From Pusillimonas sp. TS35 (GTDB lineage Bacteria > Pseudomonadota > Gammaproteobacteria > Burkholderiales > Burkholderiaceae_B), in NCBI RefSeq assembly GCF_009857885.1, contig NZ_WWER01000003.1, positions 398,736-462,735 of the forward strand: DNA of 64,000 nucleotides, in the 5' to 3' direction. Of the stretch, positions 33,960 through 42,604 are shown in pieces. Both the position numbers and the translations under genes were made by a program. Every line of letters starts with the position of its first letter. Position 1 is the stretch's first letter. The notes below the pieces were generated by a model. It made no database searches and was not told the DNA's origin. It saw nothing but the letters and a program-made list of their open reading frames with translations.

Positions 33960-34606
33960 GCCCGGTTCCCCGGAAAACGCGCCAAAATGGCGCTCAGTCG
34001 TCCTGCGAAAACCTGGGGCGCATGCGCGTAGTAAGTTCCCCAATCTCCGCGTTCGTGTTCGCCCAAACGCTCCATCGTGGCTGCCGACAGCGGTTGATGC
34101 GCCAACCCCATGCGCAAGAAAAGATGGTGGAGCTCACTCGTCAGGGTACTGACGGCCCAGTCAAAGCCTTGCTGTCGCAGATGCTGCGCCAACAACGGCA
34201 CGAGCAGGCGCCCCGCGCCGGGCTGCACCGCGGCGAACTGCCCTGCCTCTACGATCAGGTGGCGCGCCACGGGCGTACCGCTGTCGCGCAGATAGTGCTC
34301 AATGGGTGCCGAAAGATAACGCTCGAGAAACAGCGGATCGCTGCCGCCACGATAGCCGGCTGCGGCAAGAATTTCGCCATTGGCCTGCACACTGACCAGG
34401 GTTGGCATCCATTCCTTCAGGCAAGCACCAAACCGTTGGTGATAACGTTGGCGGATATATGATTCGACAAGCGGGCGAAGCGGATCATCGGGTTGATGGA
34501 TATGCAGCGCGCACGGCTGGGACGGGCGCCGCGCGGCGGATGCCTGCCATGCGGGGTGCGACGTAAGCCGGGACTGCGTCATGCGGGCTTGCGGTAGGAG
34601 CGTCAT
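33956..34606 (-). CDS. Thermostable-hemolysin family protein (GNAT/LuxI-like fold)
   Basis: The 216-residue product matches the thermostable hemolysin family, a group related to GNAT and LuxI-type acyltransferases. Family features visible are YIRQRYHQRFGACLKEWMPT (about 49-68), FLERYLSAPIEHYL, the acetyltransferase-like core HLIVEAGQFAAVQPGAGRLL, and the C-terminal WGTYYAHAPQVFAGRL. Despite the name, an acyl-CoA or acyl-carrier-dependent transfer is a more likely role than lysis. It heads the operon and is divergent from the response regulator gene, 105 bases away. The start at 34606 has AGGGA upstream. Confidence 0.78.
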   Translation of the reverse strand: MTLLPQARMTQSRLTSHPAWQASAARRPSQPCALHIHQPDDPLRPLVESYIRQRYHQRFGACLKEWMPTLVSVQANGEILAAAGYRGGSDPLFLERYLSAPIEHYLRDSGTPVARHLIVEAGQFAAVQPGAGRLLVPLLAQHLRQQGFDWAVSTLTSELHHLFLRMGLAHQPLSAATMERLGEHERGDWGTYYAHAPQVFAGRLSAILARFPGNRA

Positions 34607-34646
34607 TCATTTCCCTTTATGATGTACCGCAGCGTAGACGAGCAAC

Positions 34647-34663
34647 CTTAATCGGACATTAAC
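34647..34663. promoter_or_regulatory. PmrA/QseB-type direct repeat
   Basis: CTTAATCGGACATTAAC contains two TTAA-centred half-sites eleven bases apart, close to the YTTAAK-N5-YTTAAK box bound by PmrA/QseB-class response regulators (second half has two mismatches). It lies between the divergent operon and the regulator gene, 40 bases before the former and 48 before the latter. Confidence 0.5.
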
Positions 34664-34711
34664 GACGTGCGTCGGCGCTGCCCAGCACCTCAGCGGGGCA
34701 AGAGAAAGCAA

Positions 34712-35383
34712 ATGAGAATTCTCATCATTGAAGATGATCCGCTTATCGGCGACGGCCTGACGAACGGCCTGCGTCTGCTCGGCTATGCCGTCGACTGCTT
34801 TGCCAGCGGCGAGGAGGGCGACAATGCCTTGCGCGTCGTGCACTACGATGCCGTAGTGCTCGACCTCGGGCTGCCCGGCGAAGATGGCGTTTCGCTCCTT
34901 ACCCGCTGGCGCCACGCCAACAAAACCGTACCCGTCGTCATTCTGACGGCCCGCGACGCCGTTGAAAGCCGCATTGCAGGCCTGGACGCTGGCGCGGATG
35001 ATTACCTTATCAAGCCGATTTCCCTCGACGAACTCGCCGCGCGTCTGCGTGCGGTGACGCGACGCGGCGCCGGAAAACCTGAACCCGTCTGGCGACACGG
35101 CGAGCTTGACTACCATCCGGCTACGCACGAAGTGCACTGGAAAGGCCGGCGGGTTGACCTGACGACTCGCGAAGCCTTGCTGATGGAACTGTTCCTCACG
35201 CATCCGCACCGCGTCCTAACGCGCGATTTCATCCGCGACAAGCTGTACGACTGGGACACAGAGCTCGAAAGCAACGCACTGGAAGTCTTCGTGCATCACC
35301 TGCGCAAGAAGATTCATCCCAAGATTGTGCGCACCGTGCGCGGATCGGGATACGCGCTTGGCCACGTGGACGCCGACTCATGA
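34712..35383 (+). CDS. OmpR/PhoB-family response regulator (QseB/PmrA-like)
   Basis: The 223-residue product has a receiver domain with acidic pocket E7-D8-D9, phosphorylatable D51 (VVLDLGLPG) and the conserved Lys in DDYLIKP near 101, and a C-terminal winged helix with LTTREALLMELFLTHPHRVLT and the ending TVRGSGYAL. Sequence style is that of the QseB/PmrA/TctD group. The start at 34712 is where homology begins. It overlaps the kinase gene by four bases. Its position opposite the di-iron oxidase operon, with a TTAA direct repeat between them, suggests it controls that operon and itself. Confidence 0.9.
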   Translation: MRILIIEDDPLIGDGLTNGLRLLGYAVDCFASGEEGDNALRVVHYDAVVLDLGLPGEDGVSLLTRWRHANKTVPVVILTARDAVESRIAGLDAGADDYLIKPISLDELAARLRAVTRRGAGKPEPVWRHGELDYHPATHEVHWKGRRVDLTTREALLMELFLTHPHRVLTRDFIRDKLYDWDTELESNALEVFVHHLRKKIHPKIVRTVRGSGYALGHVDADS

Positions 35384-36735
35384 CGCTTCAGCGCAGGCTC
35401 ATCATCGCGGTGTTGGTGGCTGCGCCGCTGGCGTGGCTGCTCGCCATGGCGGGGACATACTGGCGGGCATCGCACGAGATCGACGAACTCTACGACACCG
35501 ACATGCTCCGGCTCGCACAGCAGACGCTCGCAGTAGCTGCGCTGCTCCCCCCGTCAACCCCGCCCCGCCCGCCAGGGCCTGCCGCACACTTGCCTGCGGA
35601 CTCGGGCGAAGCAGGCCTGGGCGACTTCTCCGTGGCCATCTGGCGCGGGCCCGATGCCCTCCTGCAGCCCAATCCCGGCGAGATCCAGCTTCCCCGCAAC
35701 GCGCCAAGCACAGGTTTTCTCAACGAAACCGTCGATGGCGTACCCTGGCGGCTGTACTACCTGGGCGATGACTCCAGCCTGATTCGTGTGGCGGTTGGCC
35801 AGCGCATTGGCGAACGCCATGAGTTGATGATGGTATATATCGCCAGCCAGATCCTGCCCTGGCTTCTGGTATTGCCGGTGTTGATCGCGTTGATGAGCCT
35901 GGCTGTGCGGCAGGCACTCAAGCCCGTTCGCGACCTGTCCGCGCAGCTTGAGCACCGCAGCCCCGATGACGGGCGCCCGCTGCCCACCGAGAAAACGCCG
36001 GCCGAACTTAAGGTGCTGGTGGAGGCAATGAACGGCCTCCTGGCGCGCGTCGCAACACTCATCAACCAAGAACGACGCCTGACCGCGGATGCGGCCCATG
36101 AACTACGCACGCCACTGGCCGCCCTGCGCGCGCAGTGGGATGTCGCCCAAAGAACCCACGATCCAGATGCGCGCCGCCAGGCGCAGGCAAGCGTGACGCG
36201 CGGTATCGAGCGGCTGGACAGGCTGGTTTCTCAGCTACTGACCATGGCTCGGCTGGATAACGCCAATATGACGGGTTTCGGCAGCCCGGTCGACTGGCGG
36301 GCTGTGGCCGAGCAGGCCGTCAGCGATTGCCTATGGATCGCTGATCGCCGCGATGTCGACATCGCACTAGAGTGGCCGACCTCCGGCGAGATGCCGCTAC
36401 CGATCACGGGCGATGCCGACGCCTTGGCCATCATGCTCAAGAATCTGCTGGATAACGCCATCCGATACGGCCCGAAACACGGTCGCGTCCGCCTGACGTT
36501 CTCGGCAACACGCATCTTTGTGGACGACGAAGGCACAGGCGTTGCGGCGGATGTACTACCCAGGCTCGGAGACCGCTTCCTGCGCGCCGCCGGCAATGAA
36601 GAGTCCGGCAGTGGCCTGGGCGTCTCTATTGCCCGCCGGATCGCTCAGAACCATGGCTTGATCGTGCAGTTCAGCATGCGCGAGGCAGCCAGCGATTTCG
36701 GGCCAGGATTGCGGGTGACGATATTGCGCGGGTAG
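35380..36735 (+). CDS. Sensor histidine kinase (QseC/PmrB-like)
   Basis: The 451-residue inner-membrane kinase has two transmembrane segments (about 7-28 and 152-176) enclosing a periplasmic domain of about 120 residues, a HAMP-like linker, the dimerisation and phospho-acceptor motif ADAAHELRTPL with His240, the N box LLDNAIRYGP, and the G boxes DDEGTGV and GSGLGVSIA. The periplasmic domain has a proline-rich stretch near residues 57-70 and no recognisable sensor fold. It pairs with the response regulator upstream. The stimulus is unknown. Confidence 0.9.
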   Translation: MTLQRRLIIAVLVAAPLAWLLAMAGTYWRASHEIDELYDTDMLRLAQQTLAVAALLPPSTPPRPPGPAAHLPADSGEAGLGDFSVAIWRGPDALLQPNPGEIQLPRNAPSTGFLNETVDGVPWRLYYLGDDSSLIRVAVGQRIGERHELMMVYIASQILPWLLVLPVLIALMSLAVRQALKPVRDLSAQLEHRSPDDGRPLPTEKTPAELKVLVEAMNGLLARVATLINQERRLTADAAHELRTPLAALRAQWDVAQRTHDPDARRQAQASVTRGIERLDRLVSQLLTMARLDNANMTGFGSPVDWRAVAEQAVSDCLWIADRRDVDIALEWPTSGEMPLPITGDADALAIMLKNLLDNAIRYGPKHGRVRLTFSATRIFVDDEGTGVAADVLPRLGDRFLRAAGNEESGSGLGVSIARRIAQNHGLIVQFSMREAASDFGPGLRVTILRG

Positions 36736-36816
36736 CGGCCGCCCCACCACACACCAACCTTGGCTGATGTACGCTTCCACATCGTGCGCAGTCATCGATA
36801 CCGAAGAGGATTACAT

Positions 36817-37905
36817 ATGGCGAATGTCCATCTATTCAAACCAACGCAGCTGCGAAGCGCAGTCAAGGAAGTCATGCGCGGGTTCGGCAGCGAGCCCGGC
36901 GAAATTGATCTCGTCAGCGATAATCTGGTTCGCGCCAACCTGATGGGCCATGACTCACATGGGGTCGGGATGCTGCCCAGGTATGTCGACGCCTACCGGG
37001 AAGGCAACCTGCAGCCCAATGCCCGTATCAAAACCTGCATCGATCACGGGACAATGATCGCGCTCGACGGGCAGGCCGGCTTCGGGCAAGCCATCGGCAG
37101 CGAAGCGATGCGGCTGGGCATCAGCCGCGCGAAGGAAATGGGCACCTGCATCATGGCGCTCGGCAACACACACCACCTCGGCCGCATCGGCGAATGGGCG
37201 GAAATGGCCGTTGCCGAAGGCTTGGTGTCCGTTCATTTCGTCAATGTGATCTCACGGCCGATTGTGGCGCCGTGGGGCGGCACCGACGCACGGCTGGGTA
37301 CCAATCCGTTTGCGATCGGTATCCCGCGCACGGGCGCCGCACCCATTGTGCTCGACCTTGCCACCAGCATCATCGCCCAGGGTAAAACCCGCGTCGCCTA
37401 CAACAAAGGGGTAGGGCTTGCGCCCGGCCAAATGCTGGACAACGAAGGCCGCCCAACGACCAACCCCGTCTATGGCGTAGTCCCCCCTTTGGGCGCCCTG
37501 CTCCCCTTCGGCGAGCACAAAGGCTTTGGCTTGTCGCTGGCCTGCGAGATTCTGGGCGGCGCGCTGGCGGCCGGCCTTGCGGCCACCGGGCCGGCCGATG
37601 GCAAGCGGCGCATCCTGAACGGTATGCTCACTGTGCTGATCGATCCGGACAAGATTGCGGATCCGGAAATCTTTGCGCAGCAAACCGAAGCCTGCCTGGC
37701 GTGGGTCACTGCCTCGCCGCCGCAAGCAGGTGTAGAACGAGTTCTCATCGCGGGCGAACCCGAACGCCAGTCATTGGCCCAGCGCAATGCCGACGGCATC
37801 CCCGTGGATGAAACCACCTGGGAGGAAATACTCAGCGCGGGTGAGAAGCTGGGGGTTTCCGCGGATGCGGTGAGGCATCATGTAAGGAGCAGCCACCCCA
37901 ACTGA
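36817..37905 (+). CDS. Malate/L-lactate/sulfolactate dehydrogenase family protein
   Basis: The 362-residue product belongs to the NAD(P)-dependent Ldh2/MDG2 family (malate, ureidoglycolate, 3-sulfolactate, 2,3-diketogulonate reductases). Family motifs are RANLMGHDSHGVGMLPRYV (38-56), NTHHLGRIGEWAEMA with the catalytic His near 120, GTNPFAIGIP and the late LPFGEHKGFGLSLACEILGG. The start at 36817 has AGAGGA eight bases upstream. It follows the kinase gene but with an 81-base gap, and probably is a separate unit. Substrate cannot be distinguished from sequence. Confidence 0.85.
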   Translation: MANVHLFKPTQLRSAVKEVMRGFGSEPGEIDLVSDNLVRANLMGHDSHGVGMLPRYVDAYREGNLQPNARIKTCIDHGTMIALDGQAGFGQAIGSEAMRLGISRAKEMGTCIMALGNTHHLGRIGEWAEMAVAEGLVSVHFVNVISRPIVAPWGGTDARLGTNPFAIGIPRTGAAPIVLDLATSIIAQGKTRVAYNKGVGLAPGQMLDNEGRPTTNPVYGVVPPLGALLPFGEHKGFGLSLACEILGGALAAGLAATGPADGKRRILNGMLTVLIDPDKIADPEIFAQQTEACLAWVTASPPQAGVERVLIAGEPERQSLAQRNADGIPVDETTWEEILSAGEKLGVSADAVRHHVRSSHPN

Positions 37906-38032
37906 CGCGGCGCTATGCACATCAGGCGGCGGGCGGCGCAGCCCCGCGCCGATGCCTCAGCGACAGCAGCATGCGATCGCGCAGTCACACCGCCTGCCTT
38001 GCGCCAGTCCGCAGGCAGGCAAGATCCGGGGA

Positions 38033-39256
38033 TCAAGAAGCCGTGTCGAATTGCTTGGCGGCATGGGCTTGGCAAGCAATGACCCTCGCCCCGGCCATCG
38101 CATCGACGGCCTCCTGCGAATAACCCAACTCGCGCAGCACCTCGCGCGTGTGCTCACCAAGCATGGGCGGCGTGCGTTGAACCTTACGACTATCGCCGTT
38201 GAACGTTACCGGATAGGCCACGTGCTTGAGGGTGCCAAGCCGCGGGTGCTCGCTTTCAACGACAAGATTGCGCGCCCTGACCTGCTCATGGGCAAGCGCC
38301 TGATCCAGCGTATGCAGCGGCGCGACTGGCACGCCGGCGGCGCGCAAACGGCTTATCCACGCATCAGTCGTATCTTCCAGCAGCTTGGCCTGTACGATCT
38401 CGCATGTCGCATCGAAGTTCGCCACGCGCTGCGCATTTGTGCTGAAGCGCGCGTCTTCCACATACGCGCCAAGGCCGGCCTCGGCGCAGAATTTTCTCCA
38501 CATCCGGTCATTTCCAACGCCCAGCATGAATTCACCGTCGCGAGTCTGGAAAACCTGATATGGGCAGAGCGAAGGATGCGCAGTGCCCATGCGCGATGGA
38601 ACCCGATTGGAGAACCAATAGTTGCTTGCCATATACCCCATGTACCCCATAGCGGTATCCAGCAGAGACACTTCGACATAGCAGCCTTCACCGGTATTGC
38701 CACGGTTCATGAGCCCCGCAAGGATGCCCGATGTTGCGTGCATACCGGTTCCCAGGTCAACCGGCGAAAAGCTCACGCGGGCCGGCGCGCCATTGCGCTG
38801 CCCCATCGTACTGATCATCCCGCTGAACGCCTGCAGCATGACATCGTAGCCGGGCTCATTGCCCATCGGCCCTTCGCGCCCATAGCCTGATATCTCGCAA
38901 TAGACGATACGCGGGTTCACCTGCTTGAGCGACTCGTAATCCACGCCCAGCTTGCGCGCAGTGCCCGATGCAAACCCCTGGATCACGACGTCGGATTCGC
39001 GCACAAGCTTCCTGACGATCTCCAGCCCTTCCGGCGCCTTCATATCAACCGCGATGCCGCGCTTGTTCTGATTGACCGCCATGAATGCCGCGGCTTCGCC
39101 ATCGCGCTGGGGCGTCCAGCTGCGGGTTTCATCGCCCGCGCCGGGTGGCTCGACCTTGATGACATCCGCCCCCAAGTCACCCAGGTACTGAGCGCACAAA
39201 GGGCCCGCAAGCACCTTGCTCAGGTCCAGAACGCGTATTCCTTTCAATGGATACAT
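38033..39256 (-). CDS. Family III CoA-transferase (CaiB/BaiF)
   Basis: The 407-residue product opens with GIRVLDLSKVLAGPLCAQYLGDLGADVIKVEPPGAGDETRSW and carries the catalytic Asp at D167 (SPVDLGTGMHA). (The opening motif is at 6-47.) It is the last gene of the three-gene operon Bug-MaoC-CoA-transferase (40799-38033), divergent from a LysR gene. This gene set fits uptake, CoA activation and hydration of an unsaturated acid. The 37906-38032 gap between it and the convergent Ldh2 gene shows no terminator that I can support. Confidence 0.85.
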   Translation of the reverse strand: MYPLKGIRVLDLSKVLAGPLCAQYLGDLGADVIKVEPPGAGDETRSWTPQRDGEAAAFMAVNQNKRGIAVDMKAPEGLEIVRKLVRESDVVIQGFASGTARKLGVDYESLKQVNPRIVYCEISGYGREGPMGNEPGYDVMLQAFSGMISTMGQRNGAPARVSFSPVDLGTGMHATSGILAGLMNRGNTGEGCYVEVSLLDTAMGYMGYMASNYWFSNRVPSRMGTAHPSLCPYQVFQTRDGEFMLGVGNDRMWRKFCAEAGLGAYVEDARFSTNAQRVANFDATCEIVQAKLLEDTTDAWISRLRAAGVPVAPLHTLDQALAHEQVRARNLVVESEHPRLGTLKHVAYPVTFNGDSRKVQRTPPMLGEHTREVLRELGYSQEAVDAMAGARVIACQAHAAKQFDTAS

Positions 39257-39310
39257 GACTTCCGCCTCTCGTCCGACGATTCTTGCCTTAATGCTGCTTG
39301 CCGGACACGC

Positions 39311-39784
39311 CTAAGCTTGTGTGGCGGGGTTGCGCTTGCGCAGCAGGTACTTCTGTGTGCCTTCCATGACCAGTACATCCTTTTGGTTATAGATGGTGGA
39401 GCGCATCACCAGCACACCCGTCGTACGGTTGGGAGCAAGCTCGACAACCTCCAGCGAGGGGTACAACGTATCGCCCACAAACACTGGCGCGAGAAACCTG
39501 CTGCTCTGCTCAATGAAGGCTTTCAGAGACTCTTCAACAGCGTGCGGGAAAAGCCCGGCACCCGCCGCGGACTGAATCAGCACCTGAAAACCATGCGCCA
39601 GCATATGCGGCATGCCGTGCGCGCGGCAGTACTCTACGTCGTAATGCACCGGGTGGTTATCGCCGCTGGCCATCTGAAAGGCCGCGAACAGCGCGTCGGT
39701 CATCGTCCGTGAGGGGATGTTGAAACGCTCGCCTATCCTGAAATCTTCAAAGTAGCGCTGCTCACATAACGAATGGGACTTCAC
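39311..39784 (-). CDS. MaoC-like hydratase
   Basis: The 157-residue hot-dog protein has FQMASGDNHPVHYDVEYCR (about 33-51) with the catalytic Asp/His pair and MLAHGFQVLIQSAAGAG. The start chosen is the GTG at 39784, nine bases after AGGAAAA, because homology (RYFEDFRIGERF) begins just inside it and the only upstream ATG lies within the preceding spacer and Bug gene. It sits between Bug and the CoA-transferase on the same strand. Hydration of an enoyl-CoA such as a mesaconyl- or itaconyl-type ester is a reasonable guess, but no lyase gene accompanies it. Confidence 0.8.
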   Translation of the reverse strand: MKSHSLCEQRYFEDFRIGERFNIPSRTMTDALFAAFQMASGDNHPVHYDVEYCRAHGMPHMLAHGFQVLIQSAAGAGLFPHAVEESLKAFIEQSSRFLAPVFVGDTLYPSLEVVELAPNRTTGVLVMRSTIYNQKDVLVMEGTQKYLLRKRNPATQA

Positions 39785-39833
39785 GAGTATTTTTCCTTTC
39801 TCTGGTTGTTGTCGGGGCTTGCGCGTTGGCCAA

Positions 39834-40799
39834 TCAGTTCGAACGCATATCGGATGCGCCGACCACCGTACTCCACTTCTTGATTTCCTCGGCAATAAAC
39901 ATATCCAATGCCTTCGGATCCGGCTTCTGTTCCAGCATCAGGCCCATTTGATCGGCCTTGGCCTTCAGGCCTTTGTCGTGCAGCGCTTGCTCCAGGCTTG
40001 CGCGCAGCGTGTTTATCACTTTCGCATCCGTACCGGCCCGAACCAGCATGGCATTCCAGGTATATGCTTCGTAACCCGGCAGCAATTCCGCGATGGCCGG
40101 CGTATCGGGTGTCTGCGGCAAGCGCTCTTGCATGCTGGTGGCAATCAGGCGAACGGTACCGGCGTTGGCCTGCGCCAACCCGGTCGGCGCACTGTCCATC
40201 ATGAACTGCACATGCCCGCCGATCAAATCCGCCATGGCGGGTGCGCTTCCTTTGTAGGGAATATGGCGCACCTTGAATTTACCCATATGATTCAGCAGTG
40301 CGCCGCCGAGGTGGGGCGCGCTGCCTATGCCAGCCGAACCATAATCGGTTTTTTCGGCGTTCGCTTTAATGTACGCCATGAACTCTTTCAGATTCTGTAC
40401 CGGCAGGTCTTTATTGACGACCAGCACGAGCGGCGCCTTCGCAGCCAGGCCCACTGACGAGAAGTCTTTCACGGGATCAAAGTTGAGCTTCTTATGCAGG
40501 CTTGGGCTCACGGCATGCGCCACGGTCGACATCAGCACCGTGTAGCCATCGTTCGGCGCCTGGGCGACATAATCCGTCCCGATAACCGTACCCGCACCCG
40601 CCTTGTTCTCGACGATGAATGTCCCGCCGATCTTTTGGCCCCATACATCGGCCAGTACACGCGCGAATGTGTCAGTCGGGCCGCCCGCCGCATACGGAAC
40701 GACAAGCTTGATCGGCTTGTCGGGATAAGCCGCCGCCACCGGCAGTGCAAACGAAGCCAGCGCAATCGCCGGCAAGAATTTCTTGATGAAGCCTTTCAT
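39834..40799 (-). CDS. Bug/TctC-family periplasmic solute receptor
   Basis: The 321-residue product has a signal peptide over 1-23 (PVAAAYPDKP at the junction), KLVVPYAAGGPTDTFARV, FIVENKAGAGTVIGTD, APNDGYTVL and HIPYKGSAPAMADLIGG. It is the first gene of the Bug-MaoC-CoA-transferase operon, 184 bases from the divergent LysR gene at 40984. A GAGGGGAA ribosome site precedes the ATG. The ligand is presumably the acid activated by the CoA-transferase of the same operon. Confidence 0.9.
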   Translation of the reverse strand: MKGFIKKFLPAIALASFALPVAAAYPDKPIKLVVPYAAGGPTDTFARVLADVWGQKIGGTFIVENKAGAGTVIGTDYVAQAPNDGYTVLMSTVAHAVSPSLHKKLNFDPVKDFSSVGLAAKAPLVLVVNKDLPVQNLKEFMAYIKANAEKTDYGSAGIGSAPHLGGALLNHMGKFKVRHIPYKGSAPAMADLIGGHVQFMMDSAPTGLAQANAGTVRLIATSMQERLPQTPDTPAIAELLPGYEAYTWNAMLVRAGTDAKVINTLRASLEQALHDKGLKAKADQMGLMLEQKPDPKALDMFIAEEIKKWSTVVGASDMRSN

Positions 40800-40983
40800 G
40801 TTCCCCTCGTATTGGTATGGTGTTGTCGAATCTATGCTGGTGCGCTGACCCGTAGACGTTCGCCACCAATATATCGATGCACTGCAAGCTCAGTCCAGTT
40901 GAAATATCCTGCTACCCGTTAGATAAATTCGAATACCATATGCCTTTACCCTGGTTTTCCCAGAGGAGGAACAGAAGGCTGAC

Positions 40984-41877
40984 ATGCGATACGAACTAAC
41001 CGATATTCGCGTATTCATGGCGATCGCGGACGCCGGCAGCTTGACGACGGGCGCCGTATCGATGCATATGGCCGCCCCGTCCGCTAGTTATAGATTAAAA
41101 AATCTCGAACATTCCCTGGGTGTCTCGCTGTTCGAGAGAACAGCAAGAGGCATGTCGCTGACGTCAGCCGGTGAGGCCGTTTACCGCTACGGCGAAGCCA
41201 TGCTTGCCCAGGCAGACGGGCTGCAAACAGAGATGGCAAAGTACCATTCCGACGTCACGGGGCATATAAAGATCTTCGCCAACAGCAGCACGCTGAACGC
41301 CCTACCCATCCCGCTGAGCCGCTTTCTGGCAAAGTTCCCAACCATCAACATCGAACTCGAAGAGCACTTGAGCGAAGTCAGCGTACGCGCCGTGCACGAG
41401 GGGATCGCCGATATCGGACTGGTCGCGAGCGTCACTCACTTGAGTCGCCTTGAAGCGTTCCAGTACGCGCAGGATGAACTCGTGTTGGTGACAGCGCTCG
41501 ATCACCCCCTCGCGCACCGGAAACGTGTCTCAATCGATAAGGCCCTTGATTACGAAATGGTGTCCGTGGGCAAACAAAGCAGCAACTTCCTGTATCTTCA
41601 ACAGGTTGCAGGAAACCTGAGCAAGCGGTTGAAGGTAAGGGTTCACATGCCCAGCTTCGAAGCCGCGTTGCGGTGCGTACAACAAGGGGCGGGGATCTGC
41701 ATGGTCCCGCTTTCTCTCGCCCAGGGTTGGGCAGACCGCGGTCTGGTCGGCATTGTGCGGTTGGTCGAGCCCTGGGCAAAACGCAACCAGATGGTTGTGG
41801 TCAGATCCATGGCCGCGCTGCCCGAGCACGCGCGCGCGTTCGTCAGGACACTGATGGAGGAGCGGGCCGGCCAATAA
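40984..41877 (+). CDS. LysR-type regulator
   Basis: The 297-residue product has an N-terminal helix-turn-helix within TDIRVFMAIADAGSLTTGAV and the region to about residue 60, and the LysR effector domain (GHIKIFANSSTLNALPIPLS). The start has GAAGG five bases upstream. It is divergent from the Bug-MaoC-CoA-transferase operon and is its obvious regulator. The subgroup resembles LysR proteins of glycine-cleavage/tartrate-type catabolic units but I cannot assign an effector. AT-rich spacer 40800-40983 contains ATTGGTATGG and CCACCAATAT arms that could form a distal dyad. Confidence 0.85.
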   Translation: MRYELTDIRVFMAIADAGSLTTGAVSMHMAAPSASYRLKNLEHSLGVSLFERTARGMSLTSAGEAVYRYGEAMLAQADGLQTEMAKYHSDVTGHIKIFANSSTLNALPIPLSRFLAKFPTINIELEEHLSEVSVRAVHEGIADIGLVASVTHLSRLEAFQYAQDELVLVTALDHPLAHRKRVSIDKALDYEMVSVGKQSSNFLYLQQVAGNLSKRLKVRVHMPSFEAALRCVQQGAGICMVPLSLAQGWADRGLVGIVRLVEPWAKRNQMVVVRSMAALPEHARAFVRTLMEERAGQ

Positions 41878-41948
41878 CGTTCGCCCAAGGGTTCACCTCG
41901 CGGAACCGCCCACTGCCAACGCCTCGGCACAACAGGTATCGGTGCGCG

Positions 41949-42392
41949 CTAGCGATATCCAACACCCATCACATAATCGCGCAACAGGCCTTCTTCGTGC
42001 TGCGCCTCCTTCAGCAGTTCCTGCAATGCATCATTGGCATACAGCACGCCCAGCGGCCGCGCATGCGCATCGGTGATCGGCATCTGCTTCAGGGTGTTGT
42101 CTTTCATCACATTCCATACCGCACGCAGGTCTTCCTCAGGCATGCAATGGATGACAGCACGCGTCATGATGTCTGCCACGCCCTCGGTGCAGCCGCATCC
42201 GGTGCAATGGCTGATCTGTCGGACAATATCCGCCTTGGTCAACACGCCAGACATGGTCCCCTCTCGGCTGCAGGCCACGACGAGGTGGATATCCGGCAGG
42301 CTGAGCAGCTTGGCCGCCTCGATGACAGGCGCCGCCGCATCGAGTGTTGCCAGCCTTCTACGCGCGATCGGCAAAATGGCACTTACCAGCAT
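41949..42392 (-). CDS. CBS-domain protein with a cysteine cluster
   Basis: The 146-residue product consists of two CBS motifs: the first spans about residues 14-70, the second 75-130 (MTRAVIHCMPEEDLRAVW; MPITDAHARPLGVLYANDAL). CBS pairs bind adenosyl ligands and regulate partner proteins. Between the motifs lies SHCTGCGCTEG with C63, C66 and C68 and H62, unusual for a CBS pair and suggestive of metal or redox binding. The start at 42392 has AGGAG upstream. It stands alone between convergent LysR and divergent LacI genes. No partner is apparent. Confidence 0.8.
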   Translation of the reverse strand: MLVSAILPIARRRLATLDAAAPVIEAAKLLSLPDIHLVVACSREGTMSGVLTKADIVRQISHCTGCGCTEGVADIMTRAVIHCMPEEDLRAVWNVMKDNTLKQMPITDAHARPLGVLYANDALQELLKEAQHEEGLLRDYVMGVGYR

Positions 42393-42604
42393 GATTGCTC
42401 CTGTTGGCGTCAGCCGGGCAAAACGCCCGATTGGGTGTTGGCCGGCGGCATGGTGGTTTTTGCTTGATTCGATCACCATAACACCCGCGACCTTTTTGGG
42501 CCGGCGGCCACCCTTATAGCGATGGGGGTACTGCACGGCTTCGCATGTCGTCCATTGCGCAGACTGGTTGGGCAGAGCAAAAATGAAGCGCTTCAAGAGG
42601 CGGT

